From NCBI RefSeq assembly GCF_900067135.1, contig NZ_FJUR01000001.1:3227501-3291500 (forward strand): DNA of 64,000 bases, read 5' to 3'. Numbering within the stretch: position 1 is the stretch's first letter; each line of letters opens with the position of its first letter. The notes under the pieces are model-generated. The model did not search any database, was not told the DNA's origin, and saw only the letters and a list, made by a program, of their open reading frames with translations. This DNA is from Rhizobium sp. 9140 (GTDB lineage Bacteria; Pseudomonadota; Alphaproteobacteria; Rhizobiales; Rhizobiaceae). Both the position numbers and the translations under genes were made by a program. This document shows, piece after piece, positions 16,134 through 24,711 of the stretch.

Positions 16134-17230
16134 GGCCGCGGCTCCCGCTTCAGGTTTACATGGCGGTCGAGAATATCACCGAGCCGGGATGCGGCGGGCG
16201 CCAGTCCACGCTCCGTCCCCGCAAACAATCGAGCCTCTGCTCCCATGGCCTGCCGTCGCGTCTCATCCTTGAGAAAGCCGGCAATGGCCTCCGCATAGGC
16301 TTCGACATCGCCCGCCGGCGTCAGCACGCCCGTGCGCCCGTGCTCCACCACCTCGGGAACGCCGGCGATGGCCTGCGCCACCACGGGCAGGCCTGCCGCC
16401 TGCGCCTCAAGATAGGCAAGCCCGTAGGCCTCGCCGCAGCCGGGCCAGACATAAAGCACGGACGTCGACAACAGCGTCGCCACCTCTTGCGCACTTCGCT
16501 CGCCGCACCACACCACCCGGCCAGACCCGAGCGGTGCGAACAGGGCCTCCACCTCGGAACGAGCCTTGCCATCTCCCACGATTGATAGCGTGAAAGGTAA
16601 ATGCAGCAGGCGCGAGAGCGCGTCGGCCAGCATCCGGTAACTGTCCATCTTGTCGCCCGGACGCATCATCGCCACGGCCACGAGACGGCCGGGATGCGGC
16701 GCAGGATCGCTGGCAAGGAAGAGCGCGGGATCGATGAACGGCTGCAAGCGCTCGACGCGCGCATACGGCGCCCCGTCGAGAATGCCGACCTTGTCGCGCT
16801 CGGTCATGCAGATATTGACCGACGCCGCCGTCAGGGTTTCCAAAAGCGCCGCCTGCGCCGCCGCCCAACCGTCCTTGTCGCGCCGTGCCGAATAAGAGGC
16901 CTCGACCGTGACGTAGCCGATGCCGTGAGTGCCCGAGAGTGACGGCCCGAGGAGGTCCGGCGCCTTGTAATATGGGTGATAGCAGAACCAGCAATCGGGC
17001 ACGCCATGCGCCTGCCAGTCCGCCGCGATGCGATCACGCTCCGCAGCTGCCAGCGGCTCGATATCCCCCATTGCCTCCGGCGTCAGTGCGAAGCTACGCA
17101 ATTCCGAGACGAGCGCGACCTGATGGCCGGCAAGCTCGAGCGCCTGCATCATCAGCCGCGACATCAGCCGGTCGCCCGAGGGTACCGGGTGACGGGGAGA
17201 CTTGAGGGGAGCGTAGAATGCGATCTTCAT
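16130..17230 (-). CDS. glycosyltransferase, GT4-like
   Basis: 366 residues of GT-B fold. The N-terminus MKIAFYAPLKSPRHPVPSGDR resembles GT4 enzymes that begin with a conserved APLKSP stretch. The C-terminal half has a donor-binding region around WCGERSAQEVATLLS, then LAYLEAQAAGLPVVAQAIAG and the tail GVPEVVEHGRTGVLTP. ATG 17230 is chosen because the conserved domain begins there; the frame is open to 17326. It is transcribed with the polysaccharide deacetylase. Sugar specificity is not evident. Confidence 0.85.
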   Translation of the reverse strand: MKIAFYAPLKSPRHPVPSGDRLMSRLMMQALELAGHQVALVSELRSFALTPEAMGDIEPLAAAERDRIAADWQAHGVPDCWFCYHPYYKAPDLLGPSLSGTHGIGYVTVEASYSARRDKDGWAAAQAALLETLTAASVNICMTERDKVGILDGAPYARVERLQPFIDPALFLASDPAPHPGRLVAVAMMRPGDKMDSYRMLADALSRLLHLPFTLSIVGDGKARSEVEALFAPLGSGRVVWCGERSAQEVATLLSTSVLYVWPGCGEAYGLAYLEAQAAGLPVVAQAIAGVPEVVEHGRTGVLTPAGDVEAYAEAIAGFLKDETRRQAMGAEARLFAGTERGLAPAASRLGDILDRHVNLKREPRP

Positions 17231-17436
17231 GCGCCCTGATCTACACCATCCCTGCCCCGGCTTCCAAATGCTTCTACTTGGAGACGGAATGTACGTGTCA
17301 ACCGATCGCCGCAACCTTGCCGACACGGCGATAAAATATTCTTGAACGCTGCGCGATGAGCAATCCGAAACCGACGCTCTACATCGTTTCCATCGTCAAT
17401 GCGTCGCCCGACGCCGTCATCAAGACAGGAACATCG

Positions 17437-18732
17437 ATGAAAACGCGTGCTTGCCTCCTTGCCGGAACCGTCCTGACTGCAGTCCTGACCGCGAGCCCTC
17501 TGATGGCCCAGTCCACGGGCGACACCTCGCCCATCGACCATGTCGAAGGTCAGCCGCCCGCAACCGGCGAGGTGAAAGCCGCCGGAAAGCCGGTCGAGAC
17601 GGAAGCGGCGAACGCACCCGACCAAAAGCCTGCCTTCGAAAACCAGACCCGCGCGCCGCAGCCGGACAAGATGCCGACCGTGACCCATCAGGCCGTCGCC
17701 GAAGGCCTGCCGCAGCTCTGGTCAATGGAGTTCCTGCCGGATGGCCGCATGCTCGTCGCCGCCAAGAAGGGCTCCATGCATATCGTCGGTGCGGACGGCA
17801 AGCCGAGCACGGCGCTGAAAGGCGTGCCGGCCGTGATCTCCGACGGTCAGGCCGGCCTGCTCGACGTCGCGATCGCGCCGGATTTCGCCACCTCGAACCG
17901 CATCTTTTTCTCCTTTTCCGAGCCGCGTGAAGAAGGCAACGGCACCTCCGTCGCCTCCGCCAAACTGGTAGCGGACGATCAAGGCGGTGCGGCGCTGGAG
18001 GACGTCAAGGTCATCTTCCGCCAGATGCCCGGCTACGACAACACCAAGCATTACGGCTCCCGCCTCGTTTTCGGCAACAATGGCGAGCTTTACGTGACCG
18101 TCGGCGAGCGCTCCGACCGCGAGACCCGCGTCTTTGCGCAGGATCTGAAGAGCGGCTTCGGCAAGGTCTTCCGCATCGACACCTCCGGCAAGGCCCTTGC
18201 CGACAACCCGTTTGCCGGCAAGGGCCTTGCCCAGCCGGAAATCTGGAGCTACGGCCACCGCAACCTCCAATCGGCGGCACTCGACGCCAAGGGGCGGCTC
18301 TGGACCGTCGAGCATGGACCGAAGGGCGGCGACGAACTGAACATGCCACAGGCAGGCCTCAACTACGGCTGGCCGGTCATTACCTATGGCATCGATTATA
18401 GCGGATCGGCGATCGGCGACGGCATCACCGCCAAGGATGGTATGGAGCAGCCTGTCTACTACTGGGATCCGGTCATCGGTCCCTCCGGCATGGTGTTCTA
18501 CAGCGGCACCGAGTTTCCGGAATGGGACGGCGCGGCCCTCATCGGCGGCCTCGTCTCCACCGGCCTCGTCGTGCTGCACATGGACGGCGACAAGGTCTCC
18601 CACGAGGAACGCGTTCCGCTCGAAGCTCGCATCCGCGACGTGAAGATCGGCCCCGACGGTGCAATCTACGCTGTCACCGAGAACCCGAAAGAGGGAACGT
18701 CGGCGATCCTGAAGCTGGCGCGTCAGGGCTGA
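17437..18732 (+). CDS. PQQ-dependent sugar dehydrogenase (glucose/sorbosone dehydrogenase family), periplasmic
   Basis: 431 residues from ATG 17437 (ribosome-binding site ACAGGA). The signal peptide is MKTRACLLAGTVLTAVLTASPLMA, cleaved before QSTGD. A low-complexity segment of about 65 residues precedes the beta-propeller. The propeller begins LPQLWSMEFLPDGRMLVAAKKG and has GSRLVFGNNGELYVTVGER and HGPKGGDELN, the PQQ/active-site region of soluble aldose sugar dehydrogenases such as E. coli YliI. It would oxidise aldoses in the periplasm with PQQ as cofactor. No PQQ synthesis genes are in the window. Confidence 0.85.
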   Translation: MKTRACLLAGTVLTAVLTASPLMAQSTGDTSPIDHVEGQPPATGEVKAAGKPVETEAANAPDQKPAFENQTRAPQPDKMPTVTHQAVAEGLPQLWSMEFLPDGRMLVAAKKGSMHIVGADGKPSTALKGVPAVISDGQAGLLDVAIAPDFATSNRIFFSFSEPREEGNGTSVASAKLVADDQGGAALEDVKVIFRQMPGYDNTKHYGSRLVFGNNGELYVTVGERSDRETRVFAQDLKSGFGKVFRIDTSGKALADNPFAGKGLAQPEIWSYGHRNLQSAALDAKGRLWTVEHGPKGGDELNMPQAGLNYGWPVITYGIDYSGSAIGDGITAKDGMEQPVYYWDPVIGPSGMVFYSGTEFPEWDGAALIGGLVSTGLVVLHMDGDKVSHEERVPLEARIRDVKIGPDGAIYAVTENPKEGTSAILKLARQG

Positions 18733-18813
18733 TCGCTGGCGGACGTTTCGGCAACCTTTTCGGAGGTGGCGGGTTGATGATCCGCCACCTCGCAGCAAGG
18801 ACAAGACACTGAC

Positions 18814-19605
18814 ATGGCCCGCAACAGCTTCTGGAAAGGCTACCTCCGGCTCTCGCTCGTCACGGCGTCTGTTTCGCTGACGCCGGCGACCACCGAGAGA
18901 GAGAAGGTGCGTTTCCATGTTCTGAACCGCGCCACGAAGAACCGGGTCGAAAGTCGCTACATCGACAGCGTGACGCACAAGAAGGTCGCGGACAAGGATC
19001 AGGTGAAGGGCTTCCCCAAAGGTGAGGACGATTACGTTCTGCTGGAGGACGAGGAGATTGAAAGCGTCGGGCTGGAGAGCACGCGCACGATCGACATCTC
19101 CACCTTTGTGCCGCGCGATTCCATCGACTGGATCTGGTACGACAAGCCGCATTTCCTCGTTCCCGAGGACAAGGTTGGCGCAGAGGCCTTCTGCGTCATT
19201 CGCGAGGCCATGACCCGCAACAACGTTGTCGGCATCGCCCGCCTCGTCCTCTATCGCCGCGAGCGCGCCGTGCTGCTCGTGCCGAACGGCAAGGGTATCG
19301 TGCTCTGGACGCTGCACTACGGCGAAGATGTCCGCGAGGCCGTCGCCGACCTCGACATGAAGGCCAAGGGCGGCAAGGCGGAAATGGCGGCCCTCGCAAA
19401 GCTGGTCGAGAAGGACAAGGGCGTATGGAGCCCGACGCTGGTCCAAGACCCCGTGCAGAAGAAGATCAAGGCCTTCATCAAGAGCCGCCAGAAAAAGGAC
19501 GGCAAGCAGGCGAAGACGTCGCGCGCACCCGTCACGTCATCGGGCAACGTCATCAACATCATGGATGCGCTGAAGAAGAGCCTGCAGCAAGAGAAGAGCG
19601 GCTAA
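18814..19605 (+). CDS. ku: Ku-family DNA end-binding protein (first copy)
   Basis: 263 residues of bacterial Ku. It begins ARNSFWKGYLRLSLVTASVSL, the conserved ring start, and contains the Ku core with LLEDEEIESVGLES and FLVPEDKVGAEAF. The C-terminal tail is short and moderately Lys-rich (KKIKAFIKSRQKKDGKQ). Ku dimers thread onto broken DNA ends and recruit LigD for non-homologous end joining. It is convergent with ligD (24-base gap) and on the opposite strand to the second ku, so it has its own promoter. AAGGA lies twelve bases upstream of the ATG. Confidence 0.9.
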   Translation: MARNSFWKGYLRLSLVTASVSLTPATTEREKVRFHVLNRATKNRVESRYIDSVTHKKVADKDQVKGFPKGEDDYVLLEDEEIESVGLESTRTIDISTFVPRDSIDWIWYDKPHFLVPEDKVGAEAFCVIREAMTRNNVVGIARLVLYRRERAVLLVPNGKGIVLWTLHYGEDVREAVADLDMKAKGGKAEMAALAKLVEKDKGVWSPTLVQDPVQKKIKAFIKSRQKKDGKQAKTSRAPVTSSGNVINIMDALKKSLQQEKSG

Positions 19606-19629
19606 GCCCTCGCCCCGATATTCGATACC

Positions 19630-22173
19630 TCAAGCCTTCGGCAGTACCTTGGCCGCTGCGAAGAACCCGTCCCACGGATCCTTCTTCAACGACGCGAGCC
19701 GGGCCGGCATATTGTCCACGGTGAAATAATCGGGTCCGATGGCCTCCGACAGTTCCGACCATTCGAGCGGCGCAGAGACGGCAGCACCCGGCCGCGCGCG
19801 CGTGGAGTATGGCGCAACCGCCGTCGCCCCGTGCCCGTTGCGAAGATAGTCGATGAAGATCCGCCCGCGGCGCTTCGCCTTGGTCGCGACCGCCAGATAC
19901 CGGTCCGGGTCCTGCTTGGCGGCATCCGTCGCCAGCCCTTTGGCAAAGGCCTTGACCGCCGGCCACCCTGCGGAGGGCTTCAGGGGAACGACGACATGCA
20001 GACCCTTGCCGCCGGATGTCTTGACGAAGGCATCAAGCCCTTTCGCCTCGATCTCTCCCTTCAGCAGAAGAGCGGCCTCGATGATCTCGGCCCAGCTCAC
20101 ATCCTCGCCGGGGTCTAGGTCCATGGTGATCATGTCGGGCTTTTCCCAGTTTCGCGTCGTCGTACCCCAAGGGTGGATTTCGAGTGCCGCGGACTGGACC
20201 AGCGCAATGAGCCCGTCGAAATCCGTGATGCGCAAGGACGCCTCGCCCGCCTTGTCCTTCGGATCCTTGATCTGATCGATTGCCTTGTTGATCCCGCGCC
20301 AGGCGTGTTTCTGGAAGAAGCGCTGCTTGCCATCGATGCCATGCGGGCAGCGCAGCAGCGAGAGCGGCCGATCGACCACATAGGGTGCCATGAACGACCA
20401 GACCTGCGCATAATATTCGGCAAGTCCCTGCTTCGTCACGCCCTCCTTCGGCCAGTAGACCCTGTCGGGATGCGTCAACGTGACCGCGGCCTTGGGAAGA
20501 GTTGGCGAGGTCCGGCCGTTTTCCGCGGCCGGGCTTTCCTGCCGCACCTTACTTGCCGGCTTGTCCTCTCGCACGCCCCGGAACGAGGCATGCCGCAGGT
20601 TGCCATCCGCCGACCACGCTCGAAACTCGACCTCCGCGACCAGCGTCGGCTCCACATACCGCAGGCCGCGCCGCGCTTCCACCGTCAGCTTGTCGCGGAA
20701 CGGGCTGTCGGAGCGCTCGATAGCCGACAGCGCATCGAACAGCTTGTCCGCTGTCGCATGGCTGAACCCGGTGCCGACACGGCCGACATGGCGCAACGCG
20801 CCGTCCTCGTAGACCCCGAGCGCCAGCGCGCCGATCGCGTGCTCCGAGGTGGAGGACGGCGCATAGCCACCGATCACGAACTCCTGCCGTTCGGAGCACT
20901 TCGACTTGACCCAACTCCCCTTGCGGCCCGAGACATAGGGGCCGGAACGCTCCTTTGAAACCACGCCTTCCAGACTCAACCGGCAGGCATGCGTCAGCAC
21001 GAGATCGCCATTGTCCTCGAAATGCTCGCTGAAGCGAACGGTGGGACTGTCGGCAAGGATGAGCTTCTGCAACAGGTTCTTACGGTCGATCAGCGTTGCC
21101 TTCGTCAGGTCATGCCCGTCGAGATGAAGGATGTCGAAAGCGTAATAGATGAACCGGTCGCTGCGCCCGAGGCTCAGATCCTCCTGCAGAGCGGAGAAAT
21201 CCGAGGCGCCATTGTCCTTATGAACAACGATTTCGCCATCGATCAGCGCCGTCTCAACCGGTAGGCCCGCGAAGGCGGCAGCGACCTGATCGCCAAACCG
21301 CTCCGTCCAGTCGAGCCCGCTGCGGGTCAGCAGCCGGACCTTGCCTTTCTCGATACGCGCCTGAAGGCGATAGCCGTCGAACTTGATCTCGTGCACCCAC
21401 CGGTCGCCCGACGGCGCCTTCGGCTTCAGCGTCGCCAGCGCCGGCTCTACGAAATCCGGAAGAACCGCCTTCCTCGCGCCCTTCGGCCAGGCATGCACCT
21501 GTCCCTCGGTGGCCGTCGTCACTTTGGCGGGTTTGCTGCGTTTAGCGTTGCTCGTCTTCGACGTGCTCTTCGAGTTCCAGGTATCGCCGGGATGCTGGGC
21601 GATGTCTTTCAGGTCGCGCCCAGACTTCACGGATTCCGGTCGCTCCTTCAGGATGTCGAAGCTGTCGTGCCGTGCCGCCTCGTCATCGCCCTTGATCAGC
21701 AGCCAGTTCTCGCGCGTCTCGCCCGGCTTGCCATGCATGCGCACCAGATGCCAGCGACCCTGGAGCTTCTCGCCGTCCAGGGTAAATTCCAGATGCCCCT
21801 TGGCGTAGGCCTTGGCGAGATCGCCGATCGGCTTCCATGTGCCGCGATCCCAGACGATGACGGTGCCGCCGCCATATTGGCCCTTGGGGATTACGCCCTC
21901 GAAATCGCCATAGGACAGCGGATGGTCCTCGACATGCACCGCCAGCCGCTTGTCCTCGGGGTTGAGGCTCGGCCCCTTGGTCACAGCCCAGCTTTTCAGC
22001 ACACCATCCATTTCAAGCCGGAAATCATAATGCAGCCGCGTCGCGTCATGCTTCTGGATGACGAAGCTCGCGCTATCAGTGGCAGCCTTGCGCTTTGCAG
22101 CTTTCCCGGCCTCGCCTTTCGGCTCTGGCGTCGCATCGAAGCGCCGCTTGGCATTATAGGTGTCGAGACTCAT
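19630..22173 (-). CDS. ligD: multifunctional DNA repair ligase LigD (phosphoesterase-ligase-polymerase)
   Basis: 847 residues with all three LigD domains. The 3'-phosphoesterase domain (about 30-190) has HDATRLHYD with His42, His48 and Asp50. The ATP-dependent ligase domain (about 230-530) has motif I EIKFDGYR with the adenylated Lys264. The archaeo-eukaryotic primase-type polymerase domain (about 555-840) has metal residues Asp685 and Asp687 in MDLDPGED. It trims, fills and seals double-strand breaks with Ku. It starts two bases after the second ku, so these two are an operon. The domain order matches LigD of many rhizobia and pseudomonads. Confidence 0.95.
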   Translation of the reverse strand: MSLDTYNAKRRFDATPEPKGEAGKAAKRKAATDSASFVIQKHDATRLHYDFRLEMDGVLKSWAVTKGPSLNPEDKRLAVHVEDHPLSYGDFEGVIPKGQYGGGTVIVWDRGTWKPIGDLAKAYAKGHLEFTLDGEKLQGRWHLVRMHGKPGETRENWLLIKGDDEAARHDSFDILKERPESVKSGRDLKDIAQHPGDTWNSKSTSKTSNAKRSKPAKVTTATEGQVHAWPKGARKAVLPDFVEPALATLKPKAPSGDRWVHEIKFDGYRLQARIEKGKVRLLTRSGLDWTERFGDQVAAAFAGLPVETALIDGEIVVHKDNGASDFSALQEDLSLGRSDRFIYYAFDILHLDGHDLTKATLIDRKNLLQKLILADSPTVRFSEHFEDNGDLVLTHACRLSLEGVVSKERSGPYVSGRKGSWVKSKCSERQEFVIGGYAPSSTSEHAIGALALGVYEDGALRHVGRVGTGFSHATADKLFDALSAIERSDSPFRDKLTVEARRGLRYVEPTLVAEVEFRAWSADGNLRHASFRGVREDKPASKVRQESPAAENGRTSPTLPKAAVTLTHPDRVYWPKEGVTKQGLAEYYAQVWSFMAPYVVDRPLSLLRCPHGIDGKQRFFQKHAWRGINKAIDQIKDPKDKAGEASLRITDFDGLIALVQSAALEIHPWGTTTRNWEKPDMITMDLDPGEDVSWAEIIEAALLLKGEIEAKGLDAFVKTSGGKGLHVVVPLKPSAGWPAVKAFAKGLATDAAKQDPDRYLAVATKAKRRGRIFIDYLRNGHGATAVAPYSTRARPGAAVSAPLEWSELSEAIGPDYFTVDNMPARLASLKKDPWDGFFAAAKVLPKA

Positions 22174-22175
22174 CC

Positions 22176-23015
22176 TCAGCTCGCCTTCTTCTGTCGAGAA
22201 CCCGTAGCCTTGGCCTTACCTGTCGATTTGCCCTTGGAGCCCGGACCGCCGAGGCTCTGACGAAGGGCCTCCTTGAGATCGACGACATTGTCGTGCTTCG
22301 GCGGCGCCTTCTTCTCGATGGTCCGCCCCTCGATCTTCGCCTTCACCAGTTCAGCCAGTGCATCATTATAGCGGTCGGTGTAACTCTCGGGTTCGAAGGT
22401 GCCGGATTTCGTACCGATAATATGCCCGGCCAGCTCCAGCATTTCCTCGTCGAATTCGATCTCCGGGACGGACTTGAAAGCCGTCTTGGCCGAGCGGACC
22501 TCGTAGTCGAAGTTGAGCGTCGTCGCGATCAACGTGTTGTCCTGCGGGCGGATCAGGACGGTGCGATTGCGCCGGAAGAGGATGGCCTCCGCAATCGCCG
22601 CAACATTTTCATCCCGCATGTTGCGCGCAAGCAGCGCCAGCGTTTCCGCGTCGTGATCCTCGACAGGCGCCAGGTGATAGGGCTTGTCGAAATAGAGCGT
22701 GTCGATGACATCGAGCGCGATGAATCGTGTGACCTTCAACACCTTGTCACTGTCGGGCATCAACGCCGCCAGTTCGTCGCCTTCGATCGCGATATAGTCG
22801 CCATTGTCGAGCGGATAGCCCTTGATCTGGTCGTCCCGCTCGACGGGCTTGCCCGTCTCGCTGTCCACGAACTGCCGCTCGACCCGGTGGCCGGTCTTGC
22901 GGTTGATGATGTTGAACGAGATCTTTTCAGAGGAGGAAATGGCCGTGTAAAGCCCGACCGCACAGGTGAGATCCCGCAATTTCAACGCGCCTTTCCAACT
23001 CGCCCGTCGTGCCAT
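22176..23015 (-). CDS. ku: Ku-family DNA end-binding protein (second copy)
   Basis: 279 residues from ATG 23015 (AGGA upstream); a GTG at 23033 is also open. It begins RRASWKGALKLRDLTCAVGLY and keeps the Ku core (HRVERQFVDSETGKPV, DTLYFDKPYHLAPV). The C-terminus is a basic tail rich in Lys, Ser and Gly (SKGKSTGKAKATGSRQKK), as in Ku proteins that use the tail for DNA contact and translocation. It is followed two bases later by ligD. It is clearly diverged from the first Ku at 18814, so the pair is unlikely to be a recent duplication. Confidence 0.9.
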   Translation of the reverse strand: MARRASWKGALKLRDLTCAVGLYTAISSSEKISFNIINRKTGHRVERQFVDSETGKPVERDDQIKGYPLDNGDYIAIEGDELAALMPDSDKVLKVTRFIALDVIDTLYFDKPYHLAPVEDHDAETLALLARNMRDENVAAIAEAILFRRNRTVLIRPQDNTLIATTLNFDYEVRSAKTAFKSVPEIEFDEEMLELAGHIIGTKSGTFEPESYTDRYNDALAELVKAKIEGRTIEKKAPPKHDNVVDLKEALRQSLGGPGSKGKSTGKAKATGSRQKKAS

Positions 23016-23167
23016 TCGCTGCGTCCTGACCACTCTTTTGCCGACTGTGTGCGAACCAAACGGAATGACCGGGCAGAGGTTCCGATCGGAACATTCTGAC
23101 CCGCATACAGTTCAGATTCGTCTCCAAATTCAGGGCCAGCCAGATTTAGAGCAAGAAAGGGTTTGCT

Positions 23168-23686
23168 ATGCTTCACGCCGATGCCGAACGAATGGCCATT
23201 CCGATCGTGATCACGCTGAACGGGAGGCAGGAGCGGCTGAACCTTGCCCCTTGGGTCACGCTGCTCGACCTGCTGCGCGGCCCGATGGAACTGCCGGGCA
23301 CCAAAAAAGGTTGCGACCATGGCCAGTGCGGCGCCTGCACCGTCCTCATTGACGGACAGCGGGTCAATTCCTGCCTGAAACTCGCTGTCACGCTCGACGG
23401 CGCCGACATCACCACGATCGAAGGCCTCGGCCAGCCCGGCAATCTTCACGCGCTCCAGCAGGCTTTCATCGATCGCGACGCCTACCAGTGCGGCTACTGC
23501 ACGCCGGGACAGATCTGTTCCGCCGCTGGTCTCATGAACGAAGGCCATGCGCACTCCCGCGAAGAAATCCGCGAACTGATGAGCGGCAATCTCTGTCGAT
23601 GCGGGGCCTACACCAACATTGCGGATGCAATCGAACAGGTGATGGGCCTGAAATCCGGCAAGAGCTACAAGGATGCGGCTGAGTAA
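23168..23686 (+). CDS. molybdenum hydroxylase, [2Fe-2S] subunit (PaoA/CoxS-like)
   Basis: 172 residues with two [2Fe-2S] clusters: the plant-ferredoxin-type CDHGQCGACTV followed by a fourth Cys, and the helical-domain sites CGYCTPGQICSA and CRCGAY. It transfers electrons from the molybdenum site to FAD in xanthine dehydrogenase family enzymes. Unlike E. coli PaoA it has no Tat signal, so the complex is probably cytoplasmic. Ribosome-binding site AAAGGG precedes the ATG. It overlaps the next gene by one base (TAATG) as the first gene of a coupled operon. Confidence 0.9.
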   Translation: MLHADAERMAIPIVITLNGRQERLNLAPWVTLLDLLRGPMELPGTKKGCDHGQCGACTVLIDGQRVNSCLKLAVTLDGADITTIEGLGQPGNLHALQQAFIDRDAYQCGYCTPGQICSAAGLMNEGHAHSREEIRELMSGNLCRCGAYTNIADAIEQVMGLKSGKSYKDAAE

Positions 23687-24702
23687 TGAAACAGTTTTCC
23701 TATATCCGCGCCGAAGATGTCGCCGGCGCCGTGGCGGCTCTGTCCGCAGATCCGCAGGCCCGGCTTCTTGCCGGCGGTACCAACCTGGTCGATCTCATGA
23801 AGTACGACGTCATGAGCCCCGCCACCGTTATCGACATCAACCGCCTGCCGCTGAAAGACATCGAGACGCTTGAGGACGGTTCCTTGAGGATCGGCGCTCT
23901 CGTCAGCAATGCGGCGCTTGCCTATGACCCAACCGTCATCGAACGCTTCCCGCTGCTTGCCAGCGCCGTTTTGGCCGGCGCCTCCCCGCAGCTGCGCAAC
24001 GCCGCGACCACGGGCGGCAACCTGCTTCAGCGCACCCGCTGCTACTATTTCTACGACTCTTCGAGCCCTTGCAACAAGCGCGAGCCGCGTTCCGGCTGCG
24101 GCGCGATCGGCGGCGTAAACCGCATTCATGCAATCCTCGGCGCAAGCGCCTCCTGCATCGCTACGCACCCCTCTGACATGTGCGTCGCACTCGCCGCGCT
24201 CGATGCCGTGGTCGAGGTGGAGGGTCCGGACGGCCGCCGCGATATCACCTTCCTCGATTTCCACCGTCTTCCCGGTGACGAGCCGCAATATGACAACACG
24301 CTGGCGCCCGACGAAATGGTCGTCGCCATCCGCTTGCGTCCGGATCACTTCGCCGCAAACCACAGCTATCTGAAAATCCGCGACCGCCTGTCCTACGCCT
24401 TTGCCCTCGTCTCGGTCGCCGCTGCGATCGACATGAAGGACGGTCGGATCGTCGATATCCGGGTGGCACTCGGCGGCGTTGCGCACAAGCCGTGGCGGGA
24501 CCCCCTCGCGGAGGCCGAATGTGCCGGCAAGCCCGCGGACGAGGCTACGTTTCGCCAGCTGGCGCAGCGGCTTCTTGCCGGCGCGCAGGGACAGGGCGGC
24601 AACGACTTCAAGATCCCGATGGCTGAGCGGACAATCATCCGCGCTCTGACGCAGGCCGCCAGCGGCACGCCGCAGGTGCAGTCTGCAAAAGCCATTCGCT
24701 AG
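23686..24702 (+). CDS. molybdenum hydroxylase, FAD subunit with extra [4Fe-4S] insertion (PaoB-like)
   Basis: 338 residues. The FAD site is LLAGGTNLVDLMKYD with ATTGGNLLQRTRC. The segment RTRCYYFYD, then PCNKREPRSGCGAIGG, matches the Cys-rich insertion that binds an additional [4Fe-4S] cluster in PaoB of the E. coli periplasmic aldehyde oxidoreductase. It would pass electrons to an external acceptor. It lies between the iron-sulfur and molybdopterin subunits with one-base and nine-base spacings. This insertion argues for an aldehyde oxidoreductase of the PaoABC type rather than a xanthine dehydrogenase. Confidence 0.9.
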   Translation: MKQFSYIRAEDVAGAVAALSADPQARLLAGGTNLVDLMKYDVMSPATVIDINRLPLKDIETLEDGSLRIGALVSNAALAYDPTVIERFPLLASAVLAGASPQLRNAATTGGNLLQRTRCYYFYDSSSPCNKREPRSGCGAIGGVNRIHAILGASASCIATHPSDMCVALAALDAVVEVEGPDGRRDITFLDFHRLPGDEPQYDNTLAPDEMVVAIRLRPDHFAANHSYLKIRDRLSYAFALVSVAAAIDMKDGRIVDIRVALGGVAHKPWRDPLAEAECAGKPADEATFRQLAQRLLAGAQGQGGNDFKIPMAERTIIRALTQAASGTPQVQSAKAIR

Positions 24703-24711
24703 GAGAATTCC

